Source: Flammeovirgaceae bacterium (GTDB taxonomy: Bacteria; Bacteroidota; Bacteroidia; Cytophagales; Cyclobacteriaceae). From it: a stretch of 59,366 bases of DNA. The notes beneath the pieces are model-generated. The model did no database searches. It had not been told where the DNA came from and saw nothing but the letters and a program-made list of their open reading frames with translations. Where the stretch lies: assembly GCA_023251155.1 (NCBI GenBank), contig JAHEZH010000011.1, positions 1-59,366 of the forward strand, in the 5' to 3' direction. This document shows, piece after piece, positions 48,900-57,317 of the stretch (position 1 is its first letter; every line of letters starts with the position of its first letter). The translations under genes and the position numbers were made by a program.

Positions 48900-51352
48900 C
48901 TTACTGCGTAATTCCCTATACGTATCACATCGGCAAAAACACCTGCGGCCGTTACACTTGCACCAGCACCGGGGCCACGAATCACCATCGGGCGTTCATG
49001 GTAGCGTTCGGTAGTTAATAAAATAATATTATCGCTTCCTTTCAATGAATAAAAAGGATGATCTACCCCAACACTTGCCAGTGATACCGTAGCCTTGCCA
49101 TTATCCAATACCGCCATGTAGCGCAACTTCTCGTTTTTCTTCTCTGCTTCCTGTCTCATGGTTTCAAAGTAAGCATCATGCGCCTTCAGTTTTGTGAAGA
49201 ATTCTTCTACGGTCTTCGCAGAAGCACAATCTTCCGGCACCAGGCTTTTTACATTGATGTCTTTCAACTCTAATGGAATACCTGCTTCCCTTGAAAGGAT
49301 CAATATCTTTCTGGCCACATCCAGTCCATTGAGATCATCACGCGGATCGGGTTCGGTGTAGCCTTTCTCTTTTGCTTCGCCTACAATCTCGCTGAACTTC
49401 TTATCACCAGAGAACGAACTGAAGATAAAATTCATGGTACCACTCAGCACCGCTTCAATGCGAATAACCTGATCACCGCTGATCAATAAATCATTCAGTG
49501 TGTTAATTACCGGTAGCCCTGCTCCCACATTGGTCTCATACAAAAAGCGCGATCCTCTCTTGAAAGCAGCCTGCTTTATGGCCTGGTATTTCTCCCACGA
49601 TCCCGAGTTGGCTTTCTTATTCGGAGTTACAATCGAGATGTTCGCGTTGAGTATTTCCTCATAATGACTTGTCACCTCTTCGCTGGAGGTACAATCCACA
49701 AATATGCTATTGGATAAATTCAGGCTCTTCATGCGATCAACAAAAGAGGCGATGTTCATGTCTTCGCCTTCGGTATTCTTTCGTTCATTCAGTCCGTTCA
49801 ACTGTAAACCTGCTTCATCAAACAGCATCTTCTTACTGTTGGTAATACCGACCACGTTCACTTCCAGCAAATGCTGTGTGGCCAGTTTAGTGTACTGCTC
49901 ATCAATCATCTTCAGTAATTCCTTACCTATCAATCCTGTACCTACTAAAAACAGGTTAACCACTCGACGATCAGAGAGAAAGAATGCTTCATGTAATACA
50001 TTCAGTGCCTTGGACACATCTGATTCACGGATCACCGCAGAGATATTAAGTTCAGAAGACCCTTGCGCGATGGCATGAACATTAATACCGCTCTTACCCA
50101 ACCCATGAAACATTCTTCCCGAGGTACCCGGGTTGTGCTTCATGTTCTCTCCTACAATAGCAATGATGGCAAGATCACTTTCTACGCGCACTTCATCCAT
50201 TTCATGACCGCGGACCTCGTATTGAAATTCTTTTTCGATCGCTGTCTTGGCCTGCCTGGTCGCATCCGCATCAATCGCAAAACAAATGGAATGCTCGGAC
50301 GAAGCCTGGCTGATCAATATGACATTGATCTTCTCTCGTGCCAGTGCAGCAAACAAACGCATTGATACTCCGACTACCCCCAGTAATCCACTTCCTTCTA
50401 CACTCAGCAAACTTATTTTATTGATGGACGAGATACCTTTAATGATCAATTCTTTTCCGTTGCCATCTTCACCAATGCGTGTTCCGGCAAAAGAAGGATT
50501 GAAGGTGTTCTTGATCCAGATCGGAATATGGTTGACCATAGCAGGCTGCATGGTCGAAGGAAAGATCACTTTGGCACCGAAGTGCGAAAGCTCCATCGCT
50601 TCCTGGTACGTCATCTCCTTCACCGTAAAAGCCTTCTTCACCTTGCGGGGGTCGGCCGTCATCATACCATCTACATCGGTCCATATCTCCAGCGATGAAG
50701 CATTCAATGCTCCCGCCAGAATAGCAGCGGTATAATCCGATCCGCTTCGTCCGATAGTGGTGGTCTCTCCGCTATCTGACGTAGCTATGAAGCCCGTTAC
50801 CACCTGTAGGTCCGTATGAGATTGATAGTGTTCACGAATCAGCTTGTTCGTGATTTCGAAATCTACTTTGGCATGACCGAAGTTACTGTCGGTACGAATT
50901 GTTTTCCGCGCATCCAGGTACTCGCAGGCAATGTTCTTATCGATGAATGCTTCGCTGATAATGTAGGCCGACAGGCGTTCACCAAAGCTCATCACAAAAT
51001 CCAAAGTGCGTGGTGTACGCTCTTTCACCAGGTAGATGCCGTGCAGCACATCTTCCAGTTCGTTGATGGTCGTCTTTACTTTGGCGAGGATAGAACTCTG
51101 ACGCTGCACGGTGACCAAAGCCCGTACGGCATCAATGTGCCGGTCTTCCAGTTGCTTTAAGTTGGTTTTATAACTCTCGTCTCCCGTCCATGCCTGCTGG
51201 CTTAGCTTGATCAGAATATCGGTTACACCTCCGAAAGCGGAGAAGACCAGCGTAATGGGTTCGCCAGTCAGATAAGGTTTAACGATTTCAATAACCGATT
51301 TTATTCGTTCAGGAGTAGCTACTGACGAGCCTCCGAATTTCAACACTTTCAT
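48896..51352 (-). CDS. thrA: bifunctional aspartate kinase / homoserine dehydrogenase I
   Basis: An 818-residue fusion. The aspartate kinase (about 1-300) has VLKFGGSSVATPERI and the TTIGRSGSDYTAAI segment; tandem ACT regulatory domains (about 310-460) follow; homoserine dehydrogenase (about 465-818) has NAD(P)-binding LVGTGLIGKELL, then TPNKKAN and GTMNFIFS. It catalyses the first and third steps from aspartate to threonine and is typically inhibited by threonine. The operon is preceded by a Thr/Ile-rich leader peptide, so attenuation is likely. Confidence 0.96.
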   Translation of the reverse strand: MKVLKFGGSSVATPERIKSVIEIVKPYLTGEPITLVFSAFGGVTDILIKLSQQAWTGDESYKTNLKQLEDRHIDAVRALVTVQRQSSILAKVKTTINELEDVLHGIYLVKERTPRTLDFVMSFGERLSAYIISEAFIDKNIACEYLDARKTIRTDSNFGHAKVDFEITNKLIREHYQSHTDLQVVTGFIATSDSGETTTIGRSGSDYTAAILAGALNASSLEIWTDVDGMMTADPRKVKKAFTVKEMTYQEAMELSHFGAKVIFPSTMQPAMVNHIPIWIKNTFNPSFAGTRIGEDGNGKELIIKGISSINKISLLSVEGSGLLGVVGVSMRLFAALAREKINVILISQASSEHSICFAIDADATRQAKTAIEKEFQYEVRGHEMDEVRVESDLAIIAIVGENMKHNPGTSGRMFHGLGKSGINVHAIAQGSSELNISAVIRESDVSKALNVLHEAFFLSDRRVVNLFLVGTGLIGKELLKMIDEQYTKLATQHLLEVNVVGITNSKKMLFDEAGLQLNGLNERKNTEGEDMNIASFVDRMKSLNLSNSIFVDCTSSEEVTSHYEEILNANISIVTPNKKANSGSWEKYQAIKQAAFKRGSRFLYETNVGAGLPVINTLNDLLISGDQVIRIEAVLSGTMNFIFSSFSGDKKFSEIVGEAKEKGYTEPDPRDDLNGLDVARKILILSREAGIPLELKDINVKSLVPEDCASAKTVEEFFTKLKAHDAYFETMRQEAEKKNEKLRYMAVLDNGKATVSLASVGVDHPFYSLKGSDNIILLTTERYHERPMVIRGPGAGASVTAAGVFADVIRIGNYAVR

Positions 51353-51450
51353 TTTATGATAACTATTTTAAGAAGTAAGAGGAACTAACCTTTAGTAAGG
51401 AACAGTATAAAAACTGTCAGGGGGCGGGTGTTATATAGATATGGCAGGCG
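51353..51450 (-). promoter_or_regulatory. 5' leader of thrA, candidate attenuator structure
   Basis: Between leader peptide and thrA the minus-strand RNA has a GGGGT segment at the leader stop that can pair with GCCCC about 28 bases later. TGACAG and a five-U tract follow, then a small ACAGT/ACTGT hairpin. Upstream, CTACC within the Thr codons can pair with GGTAG at the leader stop, a mutually exclusive fold. This is consistent with terminator/antiterminator switching, but the terminator is not canonical and was not folded by computer. Confidence 0.45.
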
Positions 51451-51540
51451 CTACCCCGTAATAATAATGGTAGATGTAATGCCTGTCGTCATCGTAGTGA
51501 ACGATGTTGCTGATAGGGATATGGTGGTGATCAATTGCAT
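51451..51540 (-). CDS. threonine-operon leader peptide (29 residues)
   Basis: The frame from ATG 51540 to TAG encodes 29 residues with 10 Thr and 6 Ile, including TTMTTG and STIIIT. This composition mirrors the E. coli thrL leader in function (Thr/Ile codon runs before thrABC), though not as a homologous sequence. It lies 98 bases upstream of thrA on the same strand. TTTG (complement of 51577-51580) and TATTATTT (complement of 51551-51558) form a plausible promoter that would give a nearly leaderless peptide. Ribosome stalling at low Thr- or Ile-tRNA would then relieve attenuation. The frame is too short for standard gene finders. Confidence 0.8.
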   Translation of the reverse strand: MQLITTISLSATSFTTMTTGITSTIIITG

Positions 51541-51642
51541 TACTTGCGCTAAATAATAACTAAGCAACGTGCTTTGCAAAATATTTTTAATGATTTTGTG
51601 ATAATTAAATTCCTAACGACTATTAGTTCTTAACTTGCGGCT

Positions 51643-52176
51643 ATGTTACGTAAGCAAAAAACACCTAAGGATTCCTTTGTCAGCATGACCGAACTCGTGC
51701 TTCCCAACGACACCAACACATTGAACAACCTCATGGGCGGACGCCTGATGCACTGGATGGATATTGTATCGGCCATAGCCGGGCAAAAGCACTCTAACAG
51801 TACCGTGGTGACTGCCTCTGTCGATAACATCTCCTTCAAGTCGCCTATCCGATTGGGGAATGTGGTTACACTGAAAGCAAGAGTAACACGAGCCTTCAAT
51901 TCCTCCATGGAAGTGCGTATCGATGTAGAAGCCGAAGACGTTCCTGCGGCACATAAGTTTGAAAGCAATGCTGCCTACTTTACTTTTGTGGCCATTGATC
52001 GCGATGGCAAGCCGGTAGATGTTCCGGAGTTGGTACCGGAGACGGCAGAAGAAACTGAACTCTACAATGGAGCGCTGCGCAGAAGGCAACTACGATTGAT
52101 TTTATCCGGACGAATGAAACCTTCCGAAGCCAACGAACTGCGATCACTTTTTGATATTAAAGAAGCACAGCAATGA
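51643..52176 (+). CDS. acyl-CoA thioesterase (hotdog fold, YciA/BACH type)
   Basis: A 177-residue single-hotdog thioesterase: NTLNNLMGGRLMHWMDIVSA carries the conserved catalytic-face residues (Asn, Gly, Asp), then ASVDNISFKSPIRLGNVV and AYFTFVAIDRDGKP. It hydrolyses acyl-CoA to free acid and CoA. The last 40 residues form a helical tail. It diverges from the thr operon and overlaps the next gene by four bases. Confidence 0.92.
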   Translation: MLRKQKTPKDSFVSMTELVLPNDTNTLNNLMGGRLMHWMDIVSAIAGQKHSNSTVVTASVDNISFKSPIRLGNVVTLKARVTRAFNSSMEVRIDVEAEDVPAAHKFESNAAYFTFVAIDRDGKPVDVPELVPETAEETELYNGALRRRQLRLILSGRMKPSEANELRSLFDIKEAQQ

Positions 52177-52550
52177 GTGTAATGCAAACCTCCACCTACC
52201 AGGAAGAATTGTACAAGATACGTACGCGTGTCTTGGTTATAGTAGGCCGCCCATGGAATGAAATCAGTGAAGACGAAAAAGCATTGCTGAATAAGATATT
52301 AGGATCAGTAAAGCTAACCCTCGCCAAAGTGAATGTGGTCACACTTCCCTCCTTTTCACCGCAGGACTTAAGTGCTTATGGCGCTTCGCGCATGATCGCT
52401 TTCGGAGCGACGTTAAAATCATCCTCCAAGCTCTACGAAAACATCACTACCGATCAGGTTCAGGTCATTGTTGCGGAAGACTTTCATGTGCTTGATGATG
52501 CCAAGAAGAAAAGTTTATGGATAGCATTGAAACAGATGTTCGCCATTTAA
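52173..52550 (+). CDS. small protein, possibly a divergent DNA polymerase III psi (HolD)-like fold
   Basis: A 125-residue soluble alpha/beta protein coupled to the thioesterase gene (ATGA overlap). I do not recognise a named family with certainty. The pattern RVLVIVGRPWNEISEDEK, a following helix, VNVVTLPSF, RMIAFGA and the C-terminal LDDAKKKSLWIALKQMF loosely parallels E. coli HolD (LVMV, a helix, VLQLTP, then a C-terminal AALWQQI helix). This is a fold-level guess; otherwise hypothetical. Confidence 0.6.
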   Translation: MSVMQTSTYQEELYKIRTRVLVIVGRPWNEISEDEKALLNKILGSVKLTLAKVNVVTLPSFSPQDLSAYGASRMIAFGATLKSSSKLYENITTDQVQVIVAEDFHVLDDAKKKSLWIALKQMFAI

Positions 52551-52570
52551 TGAAGGAAAGTCAGTAAGAA

Positions 52571-52613
52571 CTAAAAACACCGTACCATCACTTGTTTAAA
52601 TACTGATGGTACG
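52571..52613 (-). terminator. intrinsic terminator overlapping the HD-domain gene stop
   Basis: CGTACCATCA and TGATGGTACG (positions 52581-52590 and 52604-52613) form a perfect 10-bp stem with a 13-base loop. On the minus strand it is followed by GTGTTTTTAG. The upstream arm lies inside the last codons of the HD gene, so the stop codon sits within the hairpin. Confidence 0.75.
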
Positions 52614-53163
52614 CAGCAATCTTACTTTTCAATCGCTCCGCCAGGTAGTGGTTGCCTTCCTTCAATTCGCTTAGTATCTGCTCCGCCTCCTGGATGTACG
52701 CCTTCTTCTTATCATCCGTCCAATAGTACGGAGGTGCATATAAGTTGGCTATGCGATCGGCCATCTTCACGGCCCATACTTCCTTGGGTTGTTCTTTTAT
52801 CCTGCGCAGGCTGTCTGCCATTTTTGCCTGCTTGTCTTCCATACGGTCGTCTTTAGTAAGCGCCAGTACTCCCTGTGCAATCTCTTCGCCAAACAATTCC
52901 TTCACCTTTTCAAAAGTGAAAGGTGTATCTTCAATGCTGTCATGAAGTAGTGCGCAGGTGAGCGCCAGCCGTGAGTTCATTCCTTCGGAGTAATTCAATG
53001 CGTTGATCACCTCAAAGGCTACACTTCCTATATGATTGATGTATTCTATTTTCTCTCCCTCGTTAGCTCCACCATATTTTTGTCCGTCATGCAACTGCGA
53101 GGCAAGCTGCCATACATTCTGAATTTCATCGATGGACCATTTATTATTATTCATACCTTTCAT
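52588..53163 (-). CDS. HD-domain phosphohydrolase, SpoT/Mesh1-like
   Basis: A 191-residue HD protein: QLASQLHDGQKYGG, YINHIGSVAFEV, LLHDSIEDTPFTFEKV and VKMADRIANLYAPP line up with the metal-binding His, HD and Asp positions of the (p)ppGpp hydrolase domain of SpoT and of Mesh1. It is a stand-alone hydrolase domain, with no synthetase. Likely substrates are alarmones or other pyrophosphorylated nucleotides (inference). ATG 53154 is an equally good start. A terminator overlaps its stop codon. Confidence 0.82.
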   Translation of the reverse strand: MKGMNNNKWSIDEIQNVWQLASQLHDGQKYGGANEGEKIEYINHIGSVAFEVINALNYSEGMNSRLALTCALLHDSIEDTPFTFEKVKELFGEEIAQGVLALTKDDRMEDKQAKMADSLRRIKEQPKEVWAVKMADRIANLYAPPYYWTDDKKKAYIQEAEQILSELKEGNHYLAERLKSKIAAYHQYLNK

Positions 53164-53208
53164 TATCGTTCACATCCATACATCGTTTTTTCTGCTTACC
53201 CGCACAAC

Positions 53209-54714
53209 TCATTCATACCCATACTTTTTTAAAAATGCCTTTCTCAGTGTGACTACTTTTCCGGAATACCTTCCATCAAACCAAATGGCGTGCGGTGCCC
53301 CCTCTAATGTATGAAACTCAAAATCATTAGCTGCCTTTTCCATGCTGTCAGCAAATGCTTTCGCCGTAGCATAACCAACGCTTCGGTCATTCGTTCCATG
53401 AATCAGGAGCATCGGAGGGAGCCCATTCTTCATCAGATGCAGGGGCGAGATTTTTTTTGCCAGGTTTTTGTCATTTAAATCACGCGTTACCCAGTCGGTA
53501 GCCTCTTCTGCATACAGATCATAAACGCCTGCATTCACCAGCAATAGATTAGGGGATGCACTCACGTTCAGATCGTCTGTGGGCTCATTCCATTCATTCG
53601 CCAGTGCAGTGGTTAATACCAGATGTCCTCCTGCCGAATTTCCTGAGGCTACAATTCGGTTAACGTCAATAGCATACTTGTCTGCATTCATACGCAACCA
53701 GCGGATAGCACTTCTGGCATCCTTGACGGCTTCAAAAGGTGTTGTTTCATGCCGGTCGGCAAGCCTGTACTCAACGGACACTCCAACCCATCCCTTTTTG
53801 GCATAACTCGCACAATTATAAAACGCCCATTCCGGATTACCCTTTGTCCAACTGCCACCACTGAAATACACCATCACCGGACTTTTCCTTTTTTTATCAA
53901 TACTATCCGGTAAAAAAAGATGAATGTCTAAATCATAACCGTTCACCGTTTTGTAGGTCCTGATTAAATGGTCCTTCCTCCCATTGACACTTTCACGATA
54001 GACTGAGTCAACTATTTCTTTGTAACGTTCATTCGTACAGGTACTCAGAAATTTACTCACTGCAGTTTCCAGATGTTTACTCCCCCAATCTTCGAGGTGA
54101 GCATTGATGTAATGAAATTGCCAGTACTCTTTACACTGCTGGTTAGTAAAATAAACAGGGAGTAGTGTAAGATAAGCGTCCAGTCTTTTATTATCCGACT
54201 TTTTATAAACCGTTTTACGCAATTCAATGGAAGACTGATGTCGCAGATAACTTTCAATATAGGATTTTACATCCCTGCTGGTTAACAGATCGGGTCTATT
54301 AAAATCAGAAAGGTGTGCATCCAGTTTAGCTTGTGTAGCAACAGACAATCTGGTTTTCTTTCCGGTATGAGTTTCATGAAAATAGGGATAGTCTAAAATG
54401 ATTCCATCGAAGAAATAAACTATATCACGGTGTTCATCGGAAATAAATTTTGAATCTCCCCCTTTTACTAACTGTTCATACACAGCCAGTTCTTTTTCAA
54501 AAGGCTTTCTTAACGAATCGATCTTGTTAAGAAATTGTTTTTCGTTGAGTGAATAGATTTCAGATCGGTGAGGATAATAGCGATCCGAAAATTGATTACT
54601 TACTTTCTTGAGATGAGCCAAATAAACGGCACGAAGCGAATCACTTTTCGGTAGTTGCTGTGCAAAGCTGTTCACTACAGCAAGCAGGATGACAAACAGG
54701 AACGATCCTTTCAT
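53209..54714 (-). CDS. exported alpha/beta-hydrolase (esterase/lipase-like) with long N-terminal extension
   Basis: A 501-residue protein with a signal peptide when started at ATG 54714 (MKGSFLFVILLAVVNSFAQQ); the frame is open to 54786. The C-terminal half (about 275-500) is a serine hydrolase: oxyanion-type YFSGGSW (in place of HGGGW), nucleophile elbow GNSAGGH, the acid in HGTNDRSVG and His in APHAIW. Residues 25-270 are a helix-rich extension without a family I can name (LRKPFEKELAVYEQLVKGG, YIESYLRHQSSIELR). Likely an extracytoplasmic carboxylesterase; substrate unknown. Confidence 0.82.
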   Translation of the reverse strand: MKGSFLFVILLAVVNSFAQQLPKSDSLRAVYLAHLKKVSNQFSDRYYPHRSEIYSLNEKQFLNKIDSLRKPFEKELAVYEQLVKGGDSKFISDEHRDIVYFFDGIILDYPYFHETHTGKKTRLSVATQAKLDAHLSDFNRPDLLTSRDVKSYIESYLRHQSSIELRKTVYKKSDNKRLDAYLTLLPVYFTNQQCKEYWQFHYINAHLEDWGSKHLETAVSKFLSTCTNERYKEIVDSVYRESVNGRKDHLIRTYKTVNGYDLDIHLFLPDSIDKKRKSPVMVYFSGGSWTKGNPEWAFYNCASYAKKGWVGVSVEYRLADRHETTPFEAVKDARSAIRWLRMNADKYAIDVNRIVASGNSAGGHLVLTTALANEWNEPTDDLNVSASPNLLLVNAGVYDLYAEEATDWVTRDLNDKNLAKKISPLHLMKNGLPPMLLIHGTNDRSVGYATAKAFADSMEKAANDFEFHTLEGAPHAIWFDGRYSGKVVTLRKAFLKKYGYE

Positions 54715-54931
54715 TTGCAATAATTTTACTATTAAAAATAAGGAATTATAAGATAGACAGGTACTCTGGGGACGACTGAGCATCACTATTTCTTTCTGCC
54801 GAAAGAGAATGAATTAAAAAAGAAAGGTAAGTCAAAATACCATCCGGATGTTAAAGATTAGTTAACTGGTTAACATTCTTTTACTAACCCCATATTCATT
54901 CGTATCATGTTGTTTCCATCTGTTTTGTGAT

Positions 54932-57082
54932 ATGAGTCATGATACACTAAAGATAAAACGCAGAGATTTTCTTCGCACCAGCACGTGCGTGGGAGGCGGG
55001 CTTCTCGTTTCATTACTCCTCCCCTCACCTTTGAAAGCAGCTACCGTTGAAGAAGCTGCGGTTACATTCAGCCCGTTTTTAAAAATCAGAACCGACAATA
55101 CGATTGAGATTATTCTTTCTAAAGTAGAAATGGGTCAGGGCATCTGGACCACGCTACCTATGCTGCTGGCGGAAGAACTGGACTGCGATTGGCAAAAAAT
55201 AACCATCCGGCACAGCGCATCAGGAAAGGCTGCTGATCTTACAGGGGAACTTGCCCTTCGCTCAACGGGCGGATCTGAAACGATTAAATCGGAATTTGAT
55301 CGTTACCGCACGGCAGGTGCTACGGCAAGGGTAATGTTAGTCATGGCGGCTGCACAGCAGCTGGCCGTAAGCAGCGAAGAATGTAAAACAGAAAAGGGTT
55401 GCGTGATCGCTAACGGAAAGAAACTATCGTATGGCGAACTGGCTTCACGTGCCGCCCTCCTTCCTGCTCCTGACGTTACACTACGTCCCGCATCACAATG
55501 GAGGCTGATCGGCAAGTCTCCTAACAGACTAGATGCTCCTGACAAAATCAATGGCAAGTGTATCTACGGCATCGATATTCATTTTGAAGGGCTTCTTACT
55601 GCCGTTGTCGCCCACCCTCCCGTTTTCGGAGGCAAAGTAAAATCAGTGGATACAACGAAAGCAAAAGAAATAAAAGGTGTCATTGACATCGCGCAGCTAC
55701 CTACCGGCATTGCAGTGATTGCCACCAATTACTGGGCAGCCAGTGAAGGTCGCAAGGCACTTGCAATTACGTGGAGTAACGGCCCTCATGAATCGATTGA
55801 CACCGGCGAGCTCATTCAGCATTACAAAGCCATCACCTCCTCGGAGAAAGGCCGAGTATTCTTTGAAAAAGGAAATGCAGCGGAATCACTTGCCAGGTCT
55901 GCTGCTGTATTACAGGCGGAGTTTTCGTTTCCCTATCTCGCCCATGCACCCATGGAGCCGTTGAACTGTACCGTTAAAATCACGGGTAATCAGTGTGAGG
56001 TTTGGTGTGCTACACAATCACCTCTACTGCATCAGAAAGAAGTAGCCGATTACCTCGGCATGAAGCCAGAGCAGGTAGCCTTTCATACCCCACACATGGG
56101 CGGTAGCTTTGGTCGCAGAGGGTCTTTGTCGGGTGACTGGGTAATGGAAGCTGTATCCATCGCGAAGATCAGTGGCAAAGCCATCAGGATGATCTGGTCG
56201 CGCGAAGATGATATACAAGGTGGTTACTATCGTCCTGCGTATGTTCACCGCGCAACTATAGCCACTGATCACAACGGCCTGCCGGTAGCATGGCAGCATC
56301 ATATTGTTGGCCAGTCGCAGTTTGTGAATACTCCTTTGGAGAAATACATCGCCCCGAATGGCATCGATTATAGTTCGGTTACTGCGGGGGCACCATATAC
56401 CGATACAATCCCTGATGTTTCCTTTGAGTTACACACTACAGTAACAGGCGTGCCTGTTTTGCCATGGCGCTCGGTAGGAAGTACACATACTGTATTTGTC
56501 ATTGAAAGCCTTATCGATGAGCTGGCCCATGTACACAAAACCGATCCGTTGAAATACAGGCAATTTCTGTTGAAAGACCATCCCCGCCATCTGAATGTAC
56601 TGAACAAAGCAGCAGAGAAAGCAGAGTGGGACAAGCCGCTACCACACGGTATCTTCCGCGGAATTTCTGTGTGCGAAGCAATGGGTACTTACCTTTCGCA
56701 GGTAACCGAAATTTCTATTGATACCAACAGGATAAGGGTGCATCGGGTAGTGTGTGCCATCGACTGTGGTATCGCGGTAAATCCGGATAATGTTCGTGCC
56801 CAGATAGAAGGAGGCATCATTTTCGGACTCACCGCTGCACTGTATGGGGAAATCACGATCAAAAATGGCCAGGTTGCACAGCGAAACTTCAACGACTACA
56901 AAATGCTTCGCATCAACGAAACACCGTCCATAGAAGTGCATATCATCGATAGCGGTGAACCACCGGGCGGTGTAGGCGAACCCGGTGTAGCACCCATTGC
57001 TGCGGCAGTGGCCAACGCCGTAGCCTCAGCCACAGGCAAGCGGGTAAGAAAATTACCTATACGTTTGGATGAGTTGGAGTAA
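54932..57082 (+). CDS. Tat-exported molybdenum hydroxylase large subunit (IorB/xanthine-dehydrogenase family)
   Basis: A 716-residue protein with a twin-arginine signal (RRDFLRTSTCVGGG). The molybdopterin-binding domains follow: ILSKVEMGQGIWTTLP, a second-half MGGSFGRRGSLSGDW loop, and the C-terminal GGVGEPGVAPIAAAV with the catalytic Glu. It fits the isoquinoline 1-oxidoreductase beta-subunit type, which hydroxylates N-heterocycles or oxidises aldehydes and needs a 2Fe-2S alpha subunit. No such gene is next to it: upstream is the divergent hydrolase and downstream an FtsX permease. The MogA gene in the window supports cofactor availability. Confidence 0.88.
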   Translation: MSHDTLKIKRRDFLRTSTCVGGGLLVSLLLPSPLKAATVEEAAVTFSPFLKIRTDNTIEIILSKVEMGQGIWTTLPMLLAEELDCDWQKITIRHSASGKAADLTGELALRSTGGSETIKSEFDRYRTAGATARVMLVMAAAQQLAVSSEECKTEKGCVIANGKKLSYGELASRAALLPAPDVTLRPASQWRLIGKSPNRLDAPDKINGKCIYGIDIHFEGLLTAVVAHPPVFGGKVKSVDTTKAKEIKGVIDIAQLPTGIAVIATNYWAASEGRKALAITWSNGPHESIDTGELIQHYKAITSSEKGRVFFEKGNAAESLARSAAVLQAEFSFPYLAHAPMEPLNCTVKITGNQCEVWCATQSPLLHQKEVADYLGMKPEQVAFHTPHMGGSFGRRGSLSGDWVMEAVSIAKISGKAIRMIWSREDDIQGGYYRPAYVHRATIATDHNGLPVAWQHHIVGQSQFVNTPLEKYIAPNGIDYSSVTAGAPYTDTIPDVSFELHTTVTGVPVLPWRSVGSTHTVFVIESLIDELAHVHKTDPLKYRQFLLKDHPRHLNVLNKAAEKAEWDKPLPHGIFRGISVCEAMGTYLSQVTEISIDTNRIRVHRVVCAIDCGIAVNPDNVRAQIEGGIIFGLTAALYGEITIKNGQVAQRNFNDYKMLRINETPSIEVHIIDSGEPPGGVGEPGVAPIAAAVANAVASATGKRVRKLPIRLDELE

Positions 57083-57317
57083 TTCCGCGTTCATAAGTTA
57101 TATCGAAGAGCAGATACCATCATTCTTTTTGTCAACATGAAAGGAACGCTGAATGTCGCGGCCGCTTTGCTGTACCAGGAGCAGTTCCAGTTAGTCCCTG
57201 TTTGATCGGCCGGAAGCATCAATAGCGAACGGCTCTATTCCAATACCGCACAACCTACCGTTCGTAAAAGCTCAATTTCATTGTATTTTACAAATGGCAT
57301 AGGCTTTGACAAAGAAA
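57083..57317. other. intergenic region, no gene seen
   Basis: It separates the hydroxylase gene from the permease gene. A 29-codon frame starts at ATG 57136, but nothing supports it as real. No clear terminator or promoter element was found. Confidence 0.3.
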
